Origin: Piscinibacter sp. | Lineage (GTDB): Bacteria; Pseudomonadota; Gammaproteobacteria; Burkholderiales; Burkholderiaceae_C | Assembly: GCA_016706565.1 (NCBI GenBank) | Contig: JADJJI010000001.1 | Span: forward strand, 496,001-560,000 | Direction: 5' to 3' | Length of the DNA: 64,000 nucleotides | Part shown: positions 12,260 through 25,243 of the stretch, piece by piece | How positions within the stretch are numbered: position 1 is the stretch's first letter | Layout of the letters: the number at the start of each line of letters is the position of its first letter | The notes under the pieces: generated by a model | What the model was told of the DNA's origin: nothing | Seen by the model: the letters and a program-made list of their open reading frames with translations, nothing else | Databases searched by the model: none | Translations under genes and position numbers: made by a program

Positions 12260-13228
12260 ATGACCCTGACCCGCCGCTCCCTGGCCAGCCTCATCGCCGT
12301 GGCCGCCTGCCTGCCCTTTACCGCCGTTGCGCAGGAATGGCCGGCCAAGCCGATCCGCATCGTCGTGCCCTTCGCCGCCGGAGGTACATCCGACATCCTG
12401 GCGCGCGCGCTCGGCGAACGGCTGCAGGCGGCGCTCAAGCAGACGGTGATCATCGACAACAAGGCCGGTGCCGGCGGCGTGATCGGCGCCGACAGCGTCG
12501 CCAAATCGGCCCCCGACGGCACGACCTTCCTGCTCGGCACGATCGCCAGCCACGCGATCAACCCGGTGCTGAATCCGAAGATGCCCTACGACGCGGCGAA
12601 GGATTTCGCCCCCGTGATCCTGCTGGGCAGCATTTCCAACGTGCTGCTGGTCGGCTCCGATCAGCCGTACAAGAACGTCAAGGAGCTGATTGCCGCGGTC
12701 AAGGCCAAGCCCGGCATGCCGTTCGCCTCGGCCGGCCAGGGCAGTTCGCAGCACATGTCGGGCGAGGCCTTCCGGCTGCTGGCCGGCGTCGAGCTGACCC
12801 ACGTGCCCTACAAGGGCAGCGCCCCGGCGATCCAGGACGTCATCGGCGGGCAGATCCCGATGAGTTTCGAGACCGCCACCGTCGCCCTGCCGCACATCCA
12901 GAGTGGCAAGGTGCGGGCTCTGGCGGTGACTTCGGCCAGGCGCAGCAAGGTGCTGCCCGACACGCCGACCCTGCAGGAAGCCGGCGTGGCGGGCTTCGAC
13001 GTGTCGAGCTGGCAGGCCCTGTACGCACCGGCCGGCACGCCGGCGGCCATCGTCAAGCGCCTGAACGCCGAGATCGAGAAGATCATCGCCGAGCCGGAGA
13101 TGAAGGCCCGGATGGACGGGCTGGGGCTGGACCACAGCCCGAACACCCCGGAGCAGTTCACCGCCTTCGGTCAGTCGGAGCTCGTCAAGTGGGCGAAGAT
13201 CGTCAAGGACGGCAACGTCAAGCTGTGA
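12260..13228 (+). CDS. Bug/TctC-family periplasmic binding protein
   Basis: Tripartite tricarboxylate transporter receptor (322 aa). A signal peptide ends TAVAQ near residue 25, then [36 protein letters not shown] and [17 protein letters not shown], all typical of Bug proteins. ATG 12260 has AAGGA upstream. No TctA or TctB membrane genes are nearby, as is common in Burkholderiales, where orphan Bug proteins are numerous. The galactarate dehydratase gene overlaps its stop, so an aldarate or uronate ligand is plausible but unproven. Confidence 0.88.
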   Translation: MTLTRRSLASLIAVAACLPFTAVAQEWPAKPIRIVVPFAAGGTSDILARALGERLQAALKQTVIIDNKAGAGGVIGADSVAKSAPDGTTFLLGTIASHAINPVLNPKMPYDAAKDFAPVILLGSISNVLLVGSDQPYKNVKELIAAVKAKPGMPFASAGQGSSQHMSGEAFRLLAGVELTHVPYKGSAPAIQDVIGGQIPMSFETATVALPHIQSGKVRALAVTSARRSKVLPDTPTLQEAGVAGFDVSSWQALYAPAGTPAAIVKRLNAEIEKIIAEPEMKARMDGLGLDHSPNTPEQFTAFGQSELVKWAKIVKDGNVKL

Positions 13229-14796
13229 TGCCGAGCACCGCCATGGCCGCGCCGCTGGTCATCCGCATGAACGATCGCGACAACGTCGCGATCGTCGCCA
13301 ACGACGGCGGCCTGGCGGCGGGCACTCGGCTGCCTTCGGGGCTCACGCTGCGCGATCAGGTTCCGCAGGGGCACAAGGTCGCGCTGGTCGACCTGAAAGC
13401 CGGCGACGCGGTGCGCCGCTACGACGTGACGATCGGCCGCGCAGCGCGCGACATCCCTGCCGGCAGCTGGGTGCATGAAAGGCTGCTCGAGATGCCCGAG
13501 GCGCGCGCACTCGTTGGCCTGCCGATGGCCTCGGCCAAGGCGCCGGCGCTGCCGCCGCTGGAAGGCCACAGCTTCCTGGGCTACCGCAACGCCGACGGTT
13601 CGGTGGGCACGCGCAACCTGCTGGCCATCACCACCACCGTGCAGTGCGTGGCCGGTGTCGTCGACCATGCGGTGCGGCGCATCCGCACCGAGCTGCTGCC
13701 CTTGTACCCGCATGTCGACGACGTCGTCGGCCTCGAGCACGGCTACGGCTGCGGCGTGGCCATCGACGCACCCGATGCGGTGATCCCGATCCGCACGCTG
13801 CGCCACATCAGCCTGAACCCGAACTTCGGCGGCGAGGTGATGGTGGTCAGCCTGGGCTGCGAGAAGCTGCAGCCGGAGCGGCTGCTGCCGCCGGGCAGCT
13901 TCGCGATCGGCGAGACGGCGACACCACCTGCGCTCGACGTGGTCTGCCTGCAGGACGATGCGCATGTCGGCTTCGAGTCGATGATCGATTCCATCCTGCG
14001 CCAGGCGCGTGTGCACCTCGAGCGGCTGAACGCGCGCCGGCGCGAGACGGTGCCGGCCAGCGAGCTGGTGGTCGGCGTGCAGTGCGGCGGCAGCGATGCC
14101 TTCTCCGGCGTCACCGCCAACCCGGCGGTGGGCTTCGCCAGCGATCTGCTGGTGCGCGCCGGCGCCACGGTGATGTTCAGCGAGGTCACCGAGGTACGCG
14201 ACGCCATCGACCAGCTCACCGCGCGCGCCGCCACGCCCGAAGTGGCGCAGGCGATGGTGCGAGAGATGGCCTGGTACGACGCCTACCTGGCGCGCGGCCG
14301 CGTCGACCGCAGCGCCAACACCACGCCGGGCAACAAGAAGGGCGGCCTGTCGAACATCGTCGAGAAGGCGATGGGCTCGATCGTCAAGAGCGGCAGCGCG
14401 CCGATCGCCGGCGTGCTGGCACCGGGCGAGAAGCTCGCGCCCGGCCAGCGTGGCCTGATCTACGCGGCCACGCCGGCCAGCGACTTCATCTGCGGCACGC
14501 TGCAGCTGGCCGCCGGCATGAACCTGCACGTCTTCACCACCGGCCGCGGCACGCCCTACGGCCTGGCCGAATGCCCGGTGCTCAAGGTGGCCACGCGCAG
14601 CGACCTGGCACGCCGCTGGCACGACCTGATGGACATCGACGCCGGCCGCATCGCCACCGGCGAGAAGAGCATCGAGGAGATGGGCTGGGAGCTCTTCCAC
14701 CGCCTGCTCGCGGTGGCCAGCGGCGAGCGCACCTGGGCCGAGCGGCACCGGCTGCACAACGCGCTGGTGCTGTTCAACCCGGCGCCGGTGACCTGA
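13228..14796 (+). CDS. garD: Galactarate dehydratase
   Basis: Removes water from galactarate to give 5-keto-4-deoxyglucarate (522 aa, as in E. coli GarD). The N-terminal SAF-like domain covers roughly residues 10-90. The UxaA-type body has [55 protein letters not shown] and [20 protein letters not shown]. The start overlaps the TctC stop (TGATG). Its last 23 bases overlap the convergent diguanylate cyclase gene. It completes the oxidative branch from galacturonate; the KDGluc aldolase that would yield tartronate semialdehyde and pyruvate is not in the window. Confidence 0.93.
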   Translation: MPSTAMAAPLVIRMNDRDNVAIVANDGGLAAGTRLPSGLTLRDQVPQGHKVALVDLKAGDAVRRYDVTIGRAARDIPAGSWVHERLLEMPEARALVGLPMASAKAPALPPLEGHSFLGYRNADGSVGTRNLLAITTTVQCVAGVVDHAVRRIRTELLPLYPHVDDVVGLEHGYGCGVAIDAPDAVIPIRTLRHISLNPNFGGEVMVVSLGCEKLQPERLLPPGSFAIGETATPPALDVVCLQDDAHVGFESMIDSILRQARVHLERLNARRRETVPASELVVGVQCGGSDAFSGVTANPAVGFASDLLVRAGATVMFSEVTEVRDAIDQLTARAATPEVAQAMVREMAWYDAYLARGRVDRSANTTPGNKKGGLSNIVEKAMGSIVKSGSAPIAGVLAPGEKLAPGQRGLIYAATPASDFICGTLQLAAGMNLHVFTTGRGTPYGLAECPVLKVATRSDLARRWHDLMDIDAGRIATGEKSIEEMGWELFHRLLAVASGERTWAERHRLHNALVLFNPAPVT

Positions 14797-15979
14797 GCGG
14801 TGCGGCGTCGCGCAGCGGTGGCGGCATTGCGCCCGCGGCCATGACACGGTCGCGGCCCTCGGCCTTGGCGGCATAGAGGGCACGGTCGGCTTCGGCCCAA
14901 CAGAGCTCCCAGTCGGCGCGCTCGTTGCAGCGCCGCGAAATGCCGATGCTGACGGTGCAGCGCACCGGAATCTTCACGCCGGGCAGCGCCACCTCGAGCT
15001 TGCGCACGCCGTTGAGCAGCCGGTCGGCGAGCGAGCGCGCCACACCGTCGTCGGCGGCCACGCAGCCGACCAGGAACTCCTCGCCGCCGACACGCGCGAT
15101 GAAGTCGGAAGCGCGGATGCTGGCGTTCAGCGAGGCGGCGACTTCGCGCAGCACCAGGTCGCCGGCCGCATGGCCGTGGCTGTCGTTGATGCGCTTGAAG
15201 TTGTCGATGTCGACCTGCATCAGCGTCACGGGCCGCGGGGTCCGCTCGGCAAAGTGGCGCGACAGCACCTCGTCCAGGCCGTTGCGGTTGAGCACGCGCG
15301 TGAGCGCATCGCGCGAGGCGAGTTCGGTCAGCTGCGTGTTCAGCCGCACGAACACCATCCACACCAGGTTCAGGCCGAGCAGCACGGCGGCCAGCGATGC
15401 GTACGAGTAGTAGACCTGCGCATACAGGCCACGGTAGACGACCTCGATGCCGTGCATGGCGATGAAGAAACCGCGCGCACCGGTGAGCAGCGACAGCGTG
15501 CCCATCACCAGCGTGAGCACGAGCAGCGGGGAGGCCAGCGCGCTGCCCTGCGCGCCGCGCGCCATCAGGCTCTCGGTGGCAAGCGCGGCGTAGATCAGCC
15601 CGAGCGTGACGTTGAGCAGGACGTGGCGGCCCACCAGGCCACCGGACTGCACGGCGGCCAGGTGCAAGGCGCCGTAGAGCAGGACGGCACCGGCGAACCA
15701 CGGCCAGCGCCCCGGCGCGCGACCGAGGAACTGGCGCAACCCCGCCACGAAGAACAGGGCCGCCAGGACCATGGCCGCGTCGGCCGTCAGCATCCACGGC
15801 GCCTCGATGTCGCGGCCGGCGACCATGCGCGCGATGTAGGCCGAGCCGAACAGCACGCCGCCTGCCGACCACAGGCGCAGGCCGCTGCGCGGCGGCATGC
15901 CCCGGCCGATGAGGTAGTACAGCCCGCCTGAACAGATCAGGTGGGTGGCCAGCATGATGATGACGGTGTTCGGATCCAT
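14774..15979 (-). CDS. Membrane-bound GGDEF diguanylate cyclase
   Basis: Makes cyclic di-GMP (401 aa). The N-terminal half, about residues 1-210, has six or seven hydrophobic helices and no recognisable soluble sensor. The C-terminal GGDEF domain has the active-site motif GGEEF at residues 298-302 and [20 protein letters not shown] upstream. I saw no clear RxxD inhibitory site. The ATG at 15979 places the first helix directly at the N-terminus; earlier in-frame codons lie in a spacer. It is unrelated to the neighbouring catabolic genes apart from the convergent overlap with garD. Confidence 0.9.
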   Translation of the reverse strand: MDPNTVIIMLATHLICSGGLYYLIGRGMPPRSGLRLWSAGGVLFGSAYIARMVAGRDIEAPWMLTADAAMVLAALFFVAGLRQFLGRAPGRWPWFAGAVLLYGALHLAAVQSGGLVGRHVLLNVTLGLIYAALATESLMARGAQGSALASPLLVLTLVMGTLSLLTGARGFFIAMHGIEVVYRGLYAQVYYSYASLAAVLLGLNLVWMVFVRLNTQLTELASRDALTRVLNRNGLDEVLSRHFAERTPRPVTLMQVDIDNFKRINDSHGHAAGDLVLREVAASLNASIRASDFIARVGGEEFLVGCVAADDGVARSLADRLLNGVRKLEVALPGVKIPVRCTVSIGISRRCNERADWELCWAEADRALYAAKAEGRDRVMAAGAMPPPLRDAAPLRSPAPG

Positions 15980-16126
15980 GGCGTGCCCGCAGGCGGCGCC
16001 ATGATAGGGGCACCGCTCAGGCCACGAGGCCCTGCGAGAAGCTGGCGCGTGGCCTGGGGGGCCCCTGCGCTGCGCACAGAGGCGCCTGCGGCTCGGGCAC
16101 AGCGAAGGCCTGCGTCGGCCTGAGTG

Positions 16127-16164
16127 TGAGCCGCCTGCCGCGCACTGCAGGGCCTGCCGGCGGC

Positions 16165-16167
<3 letters not shown>
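16127..16167 (-). terminator. Hairpin at the end of the glycerate kinase gene
   Basis: TGAGCCGCC (16127-16135) can pair with GGCGGCTCA (16159-16167), a nine-base stem that includes the stop codon of the kinase gene. No T run follows. A second hairpin, CAGGCCACG with CGTGGCCTG, lies at 16018-16056. Either could end the minus-strand transcript; both are only candidates. Confidence 0.3.
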
Positions 16168-17466
<1,299 letters not shown>

Positions 17467-17569
17467 GGCTGTGGATTATCCCGGCTCAGGCCGATGCGAA
17501 GACCGTGCGAAGCTGCCCGGCGGCGGCCATCAATGAATCGCGTCTCGAGCAACGTTGCGTGAGAGACAG

Positions 17570-18021
17570 CTTGCGGCCCTTGAGCGACATACAAGAGCGA
17601 CCGCTTCGATCGGCGCGCGGGCAGGCGGTCCGGGTATGCGCTCTCCGGCCCTCGCTCGCGGGCGACCACCGAGACTCGCCTCGCATGACCTCGTCAATAC
17701 AAGCTTCGGCCTGCCATCGCCAGGGCGACCGCGAATGGGGCCTGCGATCGCACACCCGAACCACCTGCCCCACAACCACCGAGGCCTTCGTGACGGCAGG
17801 CCACCGCTGATGCCGGCAGGGCGGCGGTGGTGCCCGCGGGCGCAGGCCCCATTCGCGGTCGCCCTGGCGTGGGCATGGCCACCCCGTGTTGATGCAGCCA
17901 CGGTGGCGGCCCGCGGAGGCCGCCCGCGAGCGTGGGCCGGAGAACGCGGGTACCGCCGTCGACCTGCGACCATGCCCGTCGCACGCAAAGCAGACCAAAG
18001 TCGACCGCAACGGGCCGCGAG
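17570..18021. repeat. Inverted-repeat element C (non-coding, between glxR and ttuD)
   Basis: The gap 17467-18124 has no convincing gene. It is an imperfect palindrome centred near 17793. Bases 17718-17746 match the reverse complement of 17841-17869 over all 29 positions. Bases 17645-17664 match that of 17921-17940 at 19 of 20. The outer ends (17570-17591 and, inverted, 18000-18021) share TTGCGGCCC or CTCGCGGCCC, like the end of element A at 31.6 kb. There is no transposase. It looks like a MITE or large REP-type element that separated ttuD from glxR. Confidence 0.7.
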
Positions 18022-18124
18022 CGGAAACCCTTCGCGCCGCATTGCCCAGTATTGCGAGCGGCACACCGTTCCATGGCCAGCGAGACGAGCCGCCGGTACC
18101 GCGCTGCATCACCGTCGTCTCGAT

Positions 18125-19030
18125 TCAGCCCGCGACTGAGGCCACCTCGTGCTTCGCCAGCAGTTCCAGCGCGCGAACCACGGCCGAATGGTCCTGGTCC
18201 TGCAGGCCGTGCGCCGCGCAGGCCTGCATCAGCTGCGCCACGTTGGCCGTGCCCGGCAGACTCACCCCCAGCGCCTTGGCGCCTTGCAGCGCCAGGTTCA
18301 GATCCTTCTGGTGCAGTGCGATTCGGAACCCCGGGTTGAAGGTGCGCTTGATCATGCGTTCGCCGTGCACCTCGAGGATGCGGCTGGCCGCGAAGCCGCC
18401 CATCAGCGCCTGGCGCACCTTGGCCGGGTCGGCCCCGGCCTTGCTCGCGAACACCAGCGCCTCGCCCACCGCCGCGATGTTCAGCGCCACGATGATCTGG
18501 TTGGCCACCTTGGTGGTCTGCCCGTCGCCGTTGCCGCCCACCAGGGTGATGTTCTTGCCCATCAGCTGGAACAGCGGCAGCACCTTGTCGAAGGCGGCCT
18601 GCGGGCCGCCGACCATGATGGTCAGGCTGGCGGCCTTGGCGCCGACTTCTCCGCCGGACACCGGCGCGTCGAGGTAGTCGCAGCCGAGCTCGTTGATCCG
18701 CCGGGCGAAGGCCTTGGTCTCGATCGGCGAGATCGAGCTCATGTCCACCACCGTCTTGCCTTTGCTCAGCCCCGACGCCACCCCGCTCTCGCCGAACAGC
18801 ACCTTCTCCACGTCCGGCGTGTCCGGCACCATCGTGAAGACGATGTCGGCGCGCTCGGCCACGCCGCGCGGCGTGGTGCATTGCGTGGCGGTGCTCGAGG
18901 CGATCTCCGGATGCACCTTGCTGCGCGTGTAGACGAACAGCTGGTGGCCGGCCTTGATCAGGTGCAGCGCCATCGGCGCGCCCATGATGCCCAGGCCGAT
19001 GAAGCCGATCTTGAGGGGGGACGTGGTCAT
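18125..19030 (-). CDS. glxR: 2-hydroxy-3-oxopropionate (tartronate semialdehyde) reductase
   Basis: NAD(P)H-dependent reduction of tartronate semialdehyde to D-glycerate (301 aa). It is a beta-hydroxyacid dehydrogenase, with the dinucleotide motif GFIGLGIMGAPMA at residues 9-21, the substrate motif DAPVSGGEVGA, and the catalytic-Lys segment GDGQTTKVANQIIVALNIA. The order gcl-hyi-glxR on one strand matches glyoxylate operons, so GlxR fits better than GarR, although the biochemistry is the same. Only 26 bases separate it from hyi. It could reduce tartronate semialdehyde from either glyoxylate or galactarate. Confidence 0.93.
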   Translation of the reverse strand: MTTSPLKIGFIGLGIMGAPMALHLIKAGHQLFVYTRSKVHPEIASSTATQCTTPRGVAERADIVFTMVPDTPDVEKVLFGESGVASGLSKGKTVVDMSSISPIETKAFARRINELGCDYLDAPVSGGEVGAKAASLTIMVGGPQAAFDKVLPLFQLMGKNITLVGGNGDGQTTKVANQIIVALNIAAVGEALVFASKAGADPAKVRQALMGGFAASRILEVHGERMIKRTFNPGFRIALHQKDLNLALQGAKALGVSLPGTANVAQLMQACAAHGLQDQDHSAVVRALELLAKHEVASVAG

Positions 19031-19056
19031 GTGGATCTCGGATTCGAAGTGATCGT

Positions 19057-19854
19057 TCAGCGCACCGGGCGCAGCTGGCGCCGCGCATGCTCCAGCCAGA
19101 CGAGGCCGGCCTCGGTGCCGTTCTTCGGCTTGTACTCGCAGCCGACGAAGCCCTTGTAGCCGATGCGATCGAGCTGCGCGAACAGGAAGTGGTAGTGGAT
19201 CTCGCCCGTGCCCGGCTCGTTGCGGCCGGGGTTGTCGGCCACCTGGATGTGGCCGATGCGGGCGATGTGCTTCTCCATCGTCGCGGCGAGCTCACCTTCG
19301 GTGCGCTGCGCGTGGTAGATGTCGTACTGCAGGAACAGGTTGTCCGCACCGACCTCGTCCATGATCGAGATCGCCTGCGCCGTGCGGTTCAGGTAGAAGC
19401 CGGGGATGTCGTAGGTGTTGATCGGCTCGATGAGCAACCTCAGGTTGGCCTTCTTCAATTCCGCCGCGGCGTACTTCAGGTTGGCCACGAAGGTCTTGCG
19501 CAGCAGGTCGTCGCTGGCGCCCAGCGGCACCTTGCCGGCCAGGCAATTGAGCTGCGGCGCGCCCAGCGCGGTGGCGTACTCGATGGCCTTCGCCACGCCG
19601 GCGCGGAACTCGTCGACACGGTCGGGCAGGCAGGCGATGCCACGCTCGCCGGCGTCCCAGTCGCCGGCGGGCAGGTTGTGCAGCACGACCGACAGGCGGT
19701 TGCCCCGGACCTTGGCCGCCACCTCGCCGGGTGTGTGCGCATAGGGGAAGAGGAACTCGACCGAGCCGAAGCCGGCACGCGCGGCGCGGTCGAAGCGCTC
19801 GATGAAGGGCACCTCGGTGAACAGCATCGAGAGGTTGGCGGCAAAGCGGGGCAT
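19057..19854 (-). CDS. hyi: Hydroxypyruvate isomerase
   Basis: Interconverts hydroxypyruvate and tartronate semialdehyde (265 aa, usual length). It is a xylose-isomerase-like TIM barrel with FAANLSMLFTEVPFIERF at the N-terminus, EPINTYDIPGFYL with the metal-binding Glu, QYDIYHAQR, HIQVADNPGRNEPGTGEI and CEYKPK near the end. It lies ten bases after gcl, in the same operon as glxR, under the divergent LysR gene. Confidence 0.93.
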   Translation of the reverse strand: MPRFAANLSMLFTEVPFIERFDRAARAGFGSVEFLFPYAHTPGEVAAKVRGNRLSVVLHNLPAGDWDAGERGIACLPDRVDEFRAGVAKAIEYATALGAPQLNCLAGKVPLGASDDLLRKTFVANLKYAAAELKKANLRLLIEPINTYDIPGFYLNRTAQAISIMDEVGADNLFLQYDIYHAQRTEGELAATMEKHIARIGHIQVADNPGRNEPGTGEIHYHFLFAQLDRIGYKGFVGCEYKPKNGTEAGLVWLEHARRQLRPVR

Positions 19855-19864
19855 GGTGTGGTCC

Positions 19865-21654
<1,790 letters not shown>

Positions 21655-21739
21655 GTCGGTCTCCTTGGGTTTGTGACTGCTGGACTCGATGCTCGGGCCG
21701 AACGCCCCGGCCGAGAAGACCAGCCGGCGCATCAGTGCT

Positions 21740-21754
21740 ATTCCCCGGCGGAAT
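21740..21754. promoter_or_regulatory. LysR-type operator candidate (T-N11-A) in the gcl/lysR divergent promoter
   Basis: ATTCCCCGGCGGAAT is a perfect five-base dyad (ATTCC, five bases, GGAAT) and fits the T-N11-A rule for LysR-family sites. It lies 45 bases before the LysR start and 86 before gcl. This is the expected place for an autoregulated divergent LysR promoter; binding is inference. Confidence 0.5.
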
Positions 21755-21798
21755 GGGTGGCCGCGGCAGTGCATCATTGGGGCTGGAGACAAGACCCC

Positions 21799-22716
21799 AT
21801 GGACCGCATCACCGGCGTGCAGCTGTTTGCACGCATCGTCGAGACCGGCAGCTTCAGCAAGGCGTCGTCGGACCTCGGAATCACCCAGCCCACCGCCACC
21901 AAGCATGTCGCCGCCCTGGAAGCCAAGCTCGGCGCCCGGCTGCTCAACCGCAACACGCGTGGCGTGAGCGCCACCGAGATCGGCGCGCTGTACTACGAGA
22001 AGTGCAAGGCCATCCAGCGCGAGCTCGACGAGGCCGACAGCCTGGCCGCGCTGCTGCAGAGCAAGGTCGGCGGGCAGCTGCGCATCAGCACCTCGGTGGC
22101 CTTCGGCCGGCGCGTGGTCACGCCGCTGGCGCTGCGCTTCATGCGCGAGCACCCCGACATCACGCTGGACCTGAGCTTCGACGACCGCTACGTCAACCTC
22201 GTCGAGCAGGGCGTGGACCTGGCGCTGCGCATGGGCCGCCTGGCCGACTCGGCCCTCGGGGCGCGCTACCTGGGCAGCAACCCCTGGCTGACCGCGGCCT
22301 CGCCCGACTACCTGGCGCGCCGCGGCACGCCGGCGACACCCTCCGAACTGTCCAAGCACGACTGTCTGGTCTACAGCAGCGTGCAGGGCGACGACCGCTG
22401 GACCTTCTCCGAGCCGAACGGCGAGCCGGTGTCGGTGCCGGTGAAGGGCACGCTGCGCTCGAACAATCTCTCGGCGGTGCTCGCCGCCTGCCGCGCCGGC
22501 CTGGGCCTGGCGGTGCTGCCCTGGTACGTGGCGCGCGAGTCGGTGGCCGACGGCGTGATCGTGCCCGTGCTCGCGGACTTCGCGCTGCCGTCGCAGGAGC
22601 TGCACGCGGTGTTCCCCTCGCCGAAGCTGGTGCCGGGCAAGGTCAGCACCTTCATCGACTTCCTCAAGCTGCAGCTCGATGGCGAATGGTGGCTGCGCGC
22701 ACCGGGGGCGGCATGA
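21799..22716 (+). CDS. LysR-family regulator, likely of the gcl operon
   Basis: Transcription factor (305 aa). The winged HTH covers residues 1-60, with [20 protein letters not shown] and [19 protein letters not shown]; a LysR effector domain follows from about residue 90. ATG 21799 is chosen because it begins the HTH domain directly. It is divergent from gcl-hyi-glxR with an ATTCC-N5-GGAAT dyad between them, so control of the glyoxylate genes is likely. Its stop overlaps the start of a prepilin-like gene (ATGA), which is an unusual partner. Confidence 0.9.
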   Translation: MDRITGVQLFARIVETGSFSKASSDLGITQPTATKHVAALEAKLGARLLNRNTRGVSATEIGALYYEKCKAIQRELDEADSLAALLQSKVGGQLRISTSVAFGRRVVTPLALRFMREHPDITLDLSFDDRYVNLVEQGVDLALRMGRLADSALGARYLGSNPWLTAASPDYLARRGTPATPSELSKHDCLVYSSVQGDDRWTFSEPNGEPVSVPVKGTLRSNNLSAVLAACRAGLGLAVLPWYVARESVADGVIVPVLADFALPSQELHAVFPSPKLVPGKVSTFIDFLKLQLDGEWWLRAPGAA

Positions 22717-23204
22717 ACCGGGTGGCACATCGGGGCTTCACGCTGATCGAGCTGATGATGGTGCTCGCCGTGGTGGCGATCCTGGCCATGATCGCCATGC
22801 CGAACCTGCAGGACCGCATGGTGCGCGACCAGATCGTCGAAGCCGTCAAGCTGGCCGACGTGGCCAAGGAGCCGATCGCCTTCGCGTGGAAGCTGACGCG
22901 CTCGCTGCCCGCCGACAACACGGCCGCCGGGTTGCCGGCGCCGGACCGCGTGGTCAGCAACCTGGTCAGCGCCGTGACGGTGGAGAACGGCGCGATCCAC
23001 CTCACCTTCGGCAACCGCGCCAGTGTCGCGCTGCGCGGCAAGATCCTGAGCTTTCGCCCGGCCGTGATCGACGACGCCCAGGTGGTGCCGGTGGCCTGGG
23101 TCTGTGCCTCGGCGTCGGCGCCGCCGCCGATGACGATCCACGGCAGCAACCGCACCGACGTGCCGGCGCGCTACCTGCCGCTGAACTGCCGGGCCTCGCC
23201 ATGA
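22713..23204 (+). CDS. Prepilin-type N-terminal domain protein (GspH/pseudopilin-like)
   Basis: Short protein (163 aa) with a type IV prepilin signal. [20 protein letters not shown] at residues 7-26 holds the Gly-Phe cleavage site, the Glu at mature position 5 and the hydrophobic helix. The rest, to CRASP, resembles a small minor pilin or type II secretion pseudopilin, with two Cys residues that could pair. No other pilus or secretion genes are nearby. It overlaps the LysR stop and the next cytochrome start by four bases each, so all are translationally coupled. I do not know its role. Confidence 0.85.
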   Translation: MNRVAHRGFTLIELMMVLAVVAILAMIAMPNLQDRMVRDQIVEAVKLADVAKEPIAFAWKLTRSLPADNTAAGLPAPDRVVSNLVSAVTVENGAIHLTFGNRASVALRGKILSFRPAVIDDAQVVPVAWVCASASAPPPMTIHGSNRTDVPARYLPLNCRASP

Positions 23205-23881
23205 GGGTCGTGCTCGCCATGCTGCTGGCCTGGGGCGTGACCGGGGCCGCGGCGGCGCCGCCGGACACGCTGGCCCAGCGCCTGCAGGCCTGCACCGCCT
23301 GCCACGGCAAGGAAGGCCGCGCCGCAGCCGATGGCTACCACCCGCGCATCGCCGGCAAGCCGGCGCTCTACCTGTACCACCAGCTGGTCAACTTCCGCGA
23401 AGGGCGGCGACGCTACGGCCCGATGGTCTACCTCGTCGACCACCTGAACGACAACTACCTGCGCGAGATCGCCGGCCACTTCGCCGCGCTCGATCTGCCC
23501 TACCCGGCGCCCGCGCCGGCCATCGAGTCCGCGGCCACGCTTCAGCATGGCGAGCGCCTCGTGCTGCAGGGCGACCCCGCGCGCAAGCTGCCCGCCTGCG
23601 TGGCCTGCCATGGCCAGGCGCTGACCGGCGTGGCGCCGGCGATCCCCGGGCTGCTCGGCCTGCCGCGCGACTACCTCAAGGGCCAGATCGGCGCGTGGAC
23701 GAACGGCCAGCGTCGCGCCCATGCGCCCGACTGCATGGCCGACATCGCCCGACGCCTGACGCCCGAAGACGTCAGCGCGGTGGCCGCCTGGCTGGCCAGC
23801 CGGCCGGTGCCGGTGCCCTCGAAGGCCGCCGATTCACTGCCCGAGCCGCTGCCGCTGGAGTGCGGCAGCGTGCCGCGCTGA
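23201..23881 (+). CDS. Di-heme cytochrome c, c4-like
   Basis: Secreted cytochrome (226 aa). A signal peptide ends GAAAA near residue 19. Two heme-binding motifs are CTACH at residues 31-35 and CVACH at 133-137, giving two class I-type domains, with Met ligands possible in YGPMVYL and DCMADI. It overlaps the prepilin gene by four bases and is ten bases before the next cytochrome. It probably passes electrons between a periplasmic dehydrogenase and the terminal oxidase; no dehydrogenase gene lies in this operon. Confidence 0.9.
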   Translation: MRVVLAMLLAWGVTGAAAAPPDTLAQRLQACTACHGKEGRAAADGYHPRIAGKPALYLYHQLVNFREGRRRYGPMVYLVDHLNDNYLREIAGHFAALDLPYPAPAPAIESAATLQHGERLVLQGDPARKLPACVACHGQALTGVAPAIPGLLGLPRDYLKGQIGAWTNGQRRAHAPDCMADIARRLTPEDVSAVAAWLASRPVPVPSKAADSLPEPLPLECGSVPR

Positions 23882-23891
23882 GGGCTGCCGC

Positions 23892-25184
23892 ATGCTGCGA
23901 CGCTGGCTGATCCTCACGCTCTTGCTGCTGGCCGCCTTCGCGGCACTGGTCGCCTGGCTCAACGTGCGCGGCGAAACGGCGATCGCTGCCGCCGCCGCGC
24001 CCAGCACCGGCACGCCGCAACAGATCGAACGCGGCGAGTACCTCGCCCGCGCCGGCAACTGCATGACCTGCCACACCACGCGCGGCGGCCTGCCCTATGC
24101 CGGCGGGCGCGGCATCGCCACGCCTTTCGGCACGGTGTACGCCGGCAACCTCACCCCGGATGCCGAGACCGGCCTGGGGAGCTGGAGCGCCGAGCATTTC
24201 TGGCGCGCTCTGCACCACGGCCGCTCGTTCGACGGCCGGCTGCTCTACCCCGCCTTCCCCTACCCCGACACGACCCGCGTGACGCGCGAGGACAGCGACG
24301 CGCTGTACGCCTACCTGCGTTCGCTGCCCGCGGTGAAGCAGGCGAACACGCCGCATGCGCTGCAGTTCCCCTACGGCACGCAGGCGGCGCTGGCGGTGTG
24401 GCGGGCGCTGTTCTTCCGCCCCGGCAGCTTCGAGCCCGAAGCATCGCAATCGGCCGAATGGAACCGCGGCGCCTATCTCGTGCGGGGCCTGGGCCACTGC
24501 GCGGCCTGCCACGGCGGGCGCAACTTCCTCGGCGCCACGCCCCAGGGCGGCCTCTCGCTGGCCGGCGGGCTGATCCCGATGCGCAACTGGTACGCACCGG
24601 CACTGAGCGCGCCCGACCAGGCCGGCGTGGCCGACTGGCCGCTGGACGACATCGTCGCGCTGCTGCGCACCGGCGTCTCGCCGCGCGGCTCTGCGCTCGG
24701 GCCGATGGCCGACGTGGTCTACCGCAGCCTGCAGCACCTGCGCATCGACGACCTGCGCGCCATCGCCACGTTCCTCAAGGCCCTGCCGCCCACGCGCTCG
24801 CAGTCCGGCGACGGCAAGCCGGCGGACCCGGCTGTGCTCGAGCTCGGTGCCAAGCGCTACGAGAAACATTGCGCCGATTGCCACGGCGCGCGGGGCGAAG
24901 GCGTGAAGTCGCCTGCCGGCGCGTGGATGTACCCGCCGCTGGCCGGCAACCGCACGGTCACCATGGACCCGCCGGCCAACCTGGTGCGGGTGATCGTGCA
25001 CGGCGGCTTCCTGCCGGCCACGGCCGGCAACCCGCGGCCCTTCGGCATGCCGCCCTTCGGGCTGGCGCTCGACGACGACGAGATCGCCGCCATTGCCAGC
25101 TTCCTGCGCAGCAGCTGGGGCGCGGCGGCGGGCGCCGTGTCTCCGCAGGACGTGGCGCGCTTTCGCGGCGGCGCGGGCGACTGA
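23892..25184 (+). CDS. Tri-heme cytochrome c (alcohol/aldehyde dehydrogenase subunit-like)
   Basis: Membrane-anchored cytochrome (430 aa) with an N-terminal helix at residues 5-23 and three heme motifs: CMTCH 57-61, CAACH 203-207 and CADCH 327-331. The segment TPFGTVYAGNLTPDAETGLG and the three-domain layout match the cytochrome subunit of membrane alcohol, gluconate or nicotinate dehydrogenases. The matching catalytic subunit is not adjacent. It likely accepts electrons from a periplasmic dehydrogenase encoded elsewhere. Confidence 0.9.
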   Translation: MLRRWLILTLLLLAAFAALVAWLNVRGETAIAAAAAPSTGTPQQIERGEYLARAGNCMTCHTTRGGLPYAGGRGIATPFGTVYAGNLTPDAETGLGSWSAEHFWRALHHGRSFDGRLLYPAFPYPDTTRVTREDSDALYAYLRSLPAVKQANTPHALQFPYGTQAALAVWRALFFRPGSFEPEASQSAEWNRGAYLVRGLGHCAACHGGRNFLGATPQGGLSLAGGLIPMRNWYAPALSAPDQAGVADWPLDDIVALLRTGVSPRGSALGPMADVVYRSLQHLRIDDLRAIATFLKALPPTRSQSGDGKPADPAVLELGAKRYEKHCADCHGARGEGVKSPAGAWMYPPLAGNRTVTMDPPANLVRVIVHGGFLPATAGNPRPFGMPPFGLALDDDEIAAIASFLRSSWGAAAGAVSPQDVARFRGGAGD

Positions 25185-25243
25185 AGGCGCCACGGAAACC
25201 AATTCACACACCCGTGACGAACTCGGATCCCGACAAGGGGATA

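Noticed and set aside
12260-13228. A complete tripartite tricarboxylate transporter
   Set aside because: Only the binding protein is present; no TctA or TctB genes were found nearby.
17486-18139. Overlapping frames of 100-200 codons on both strands between ttuD and glxR
   Set aside because: They run through the palindrome on both strands and have no plausible motifs; inverted repeats create mirrored frames.
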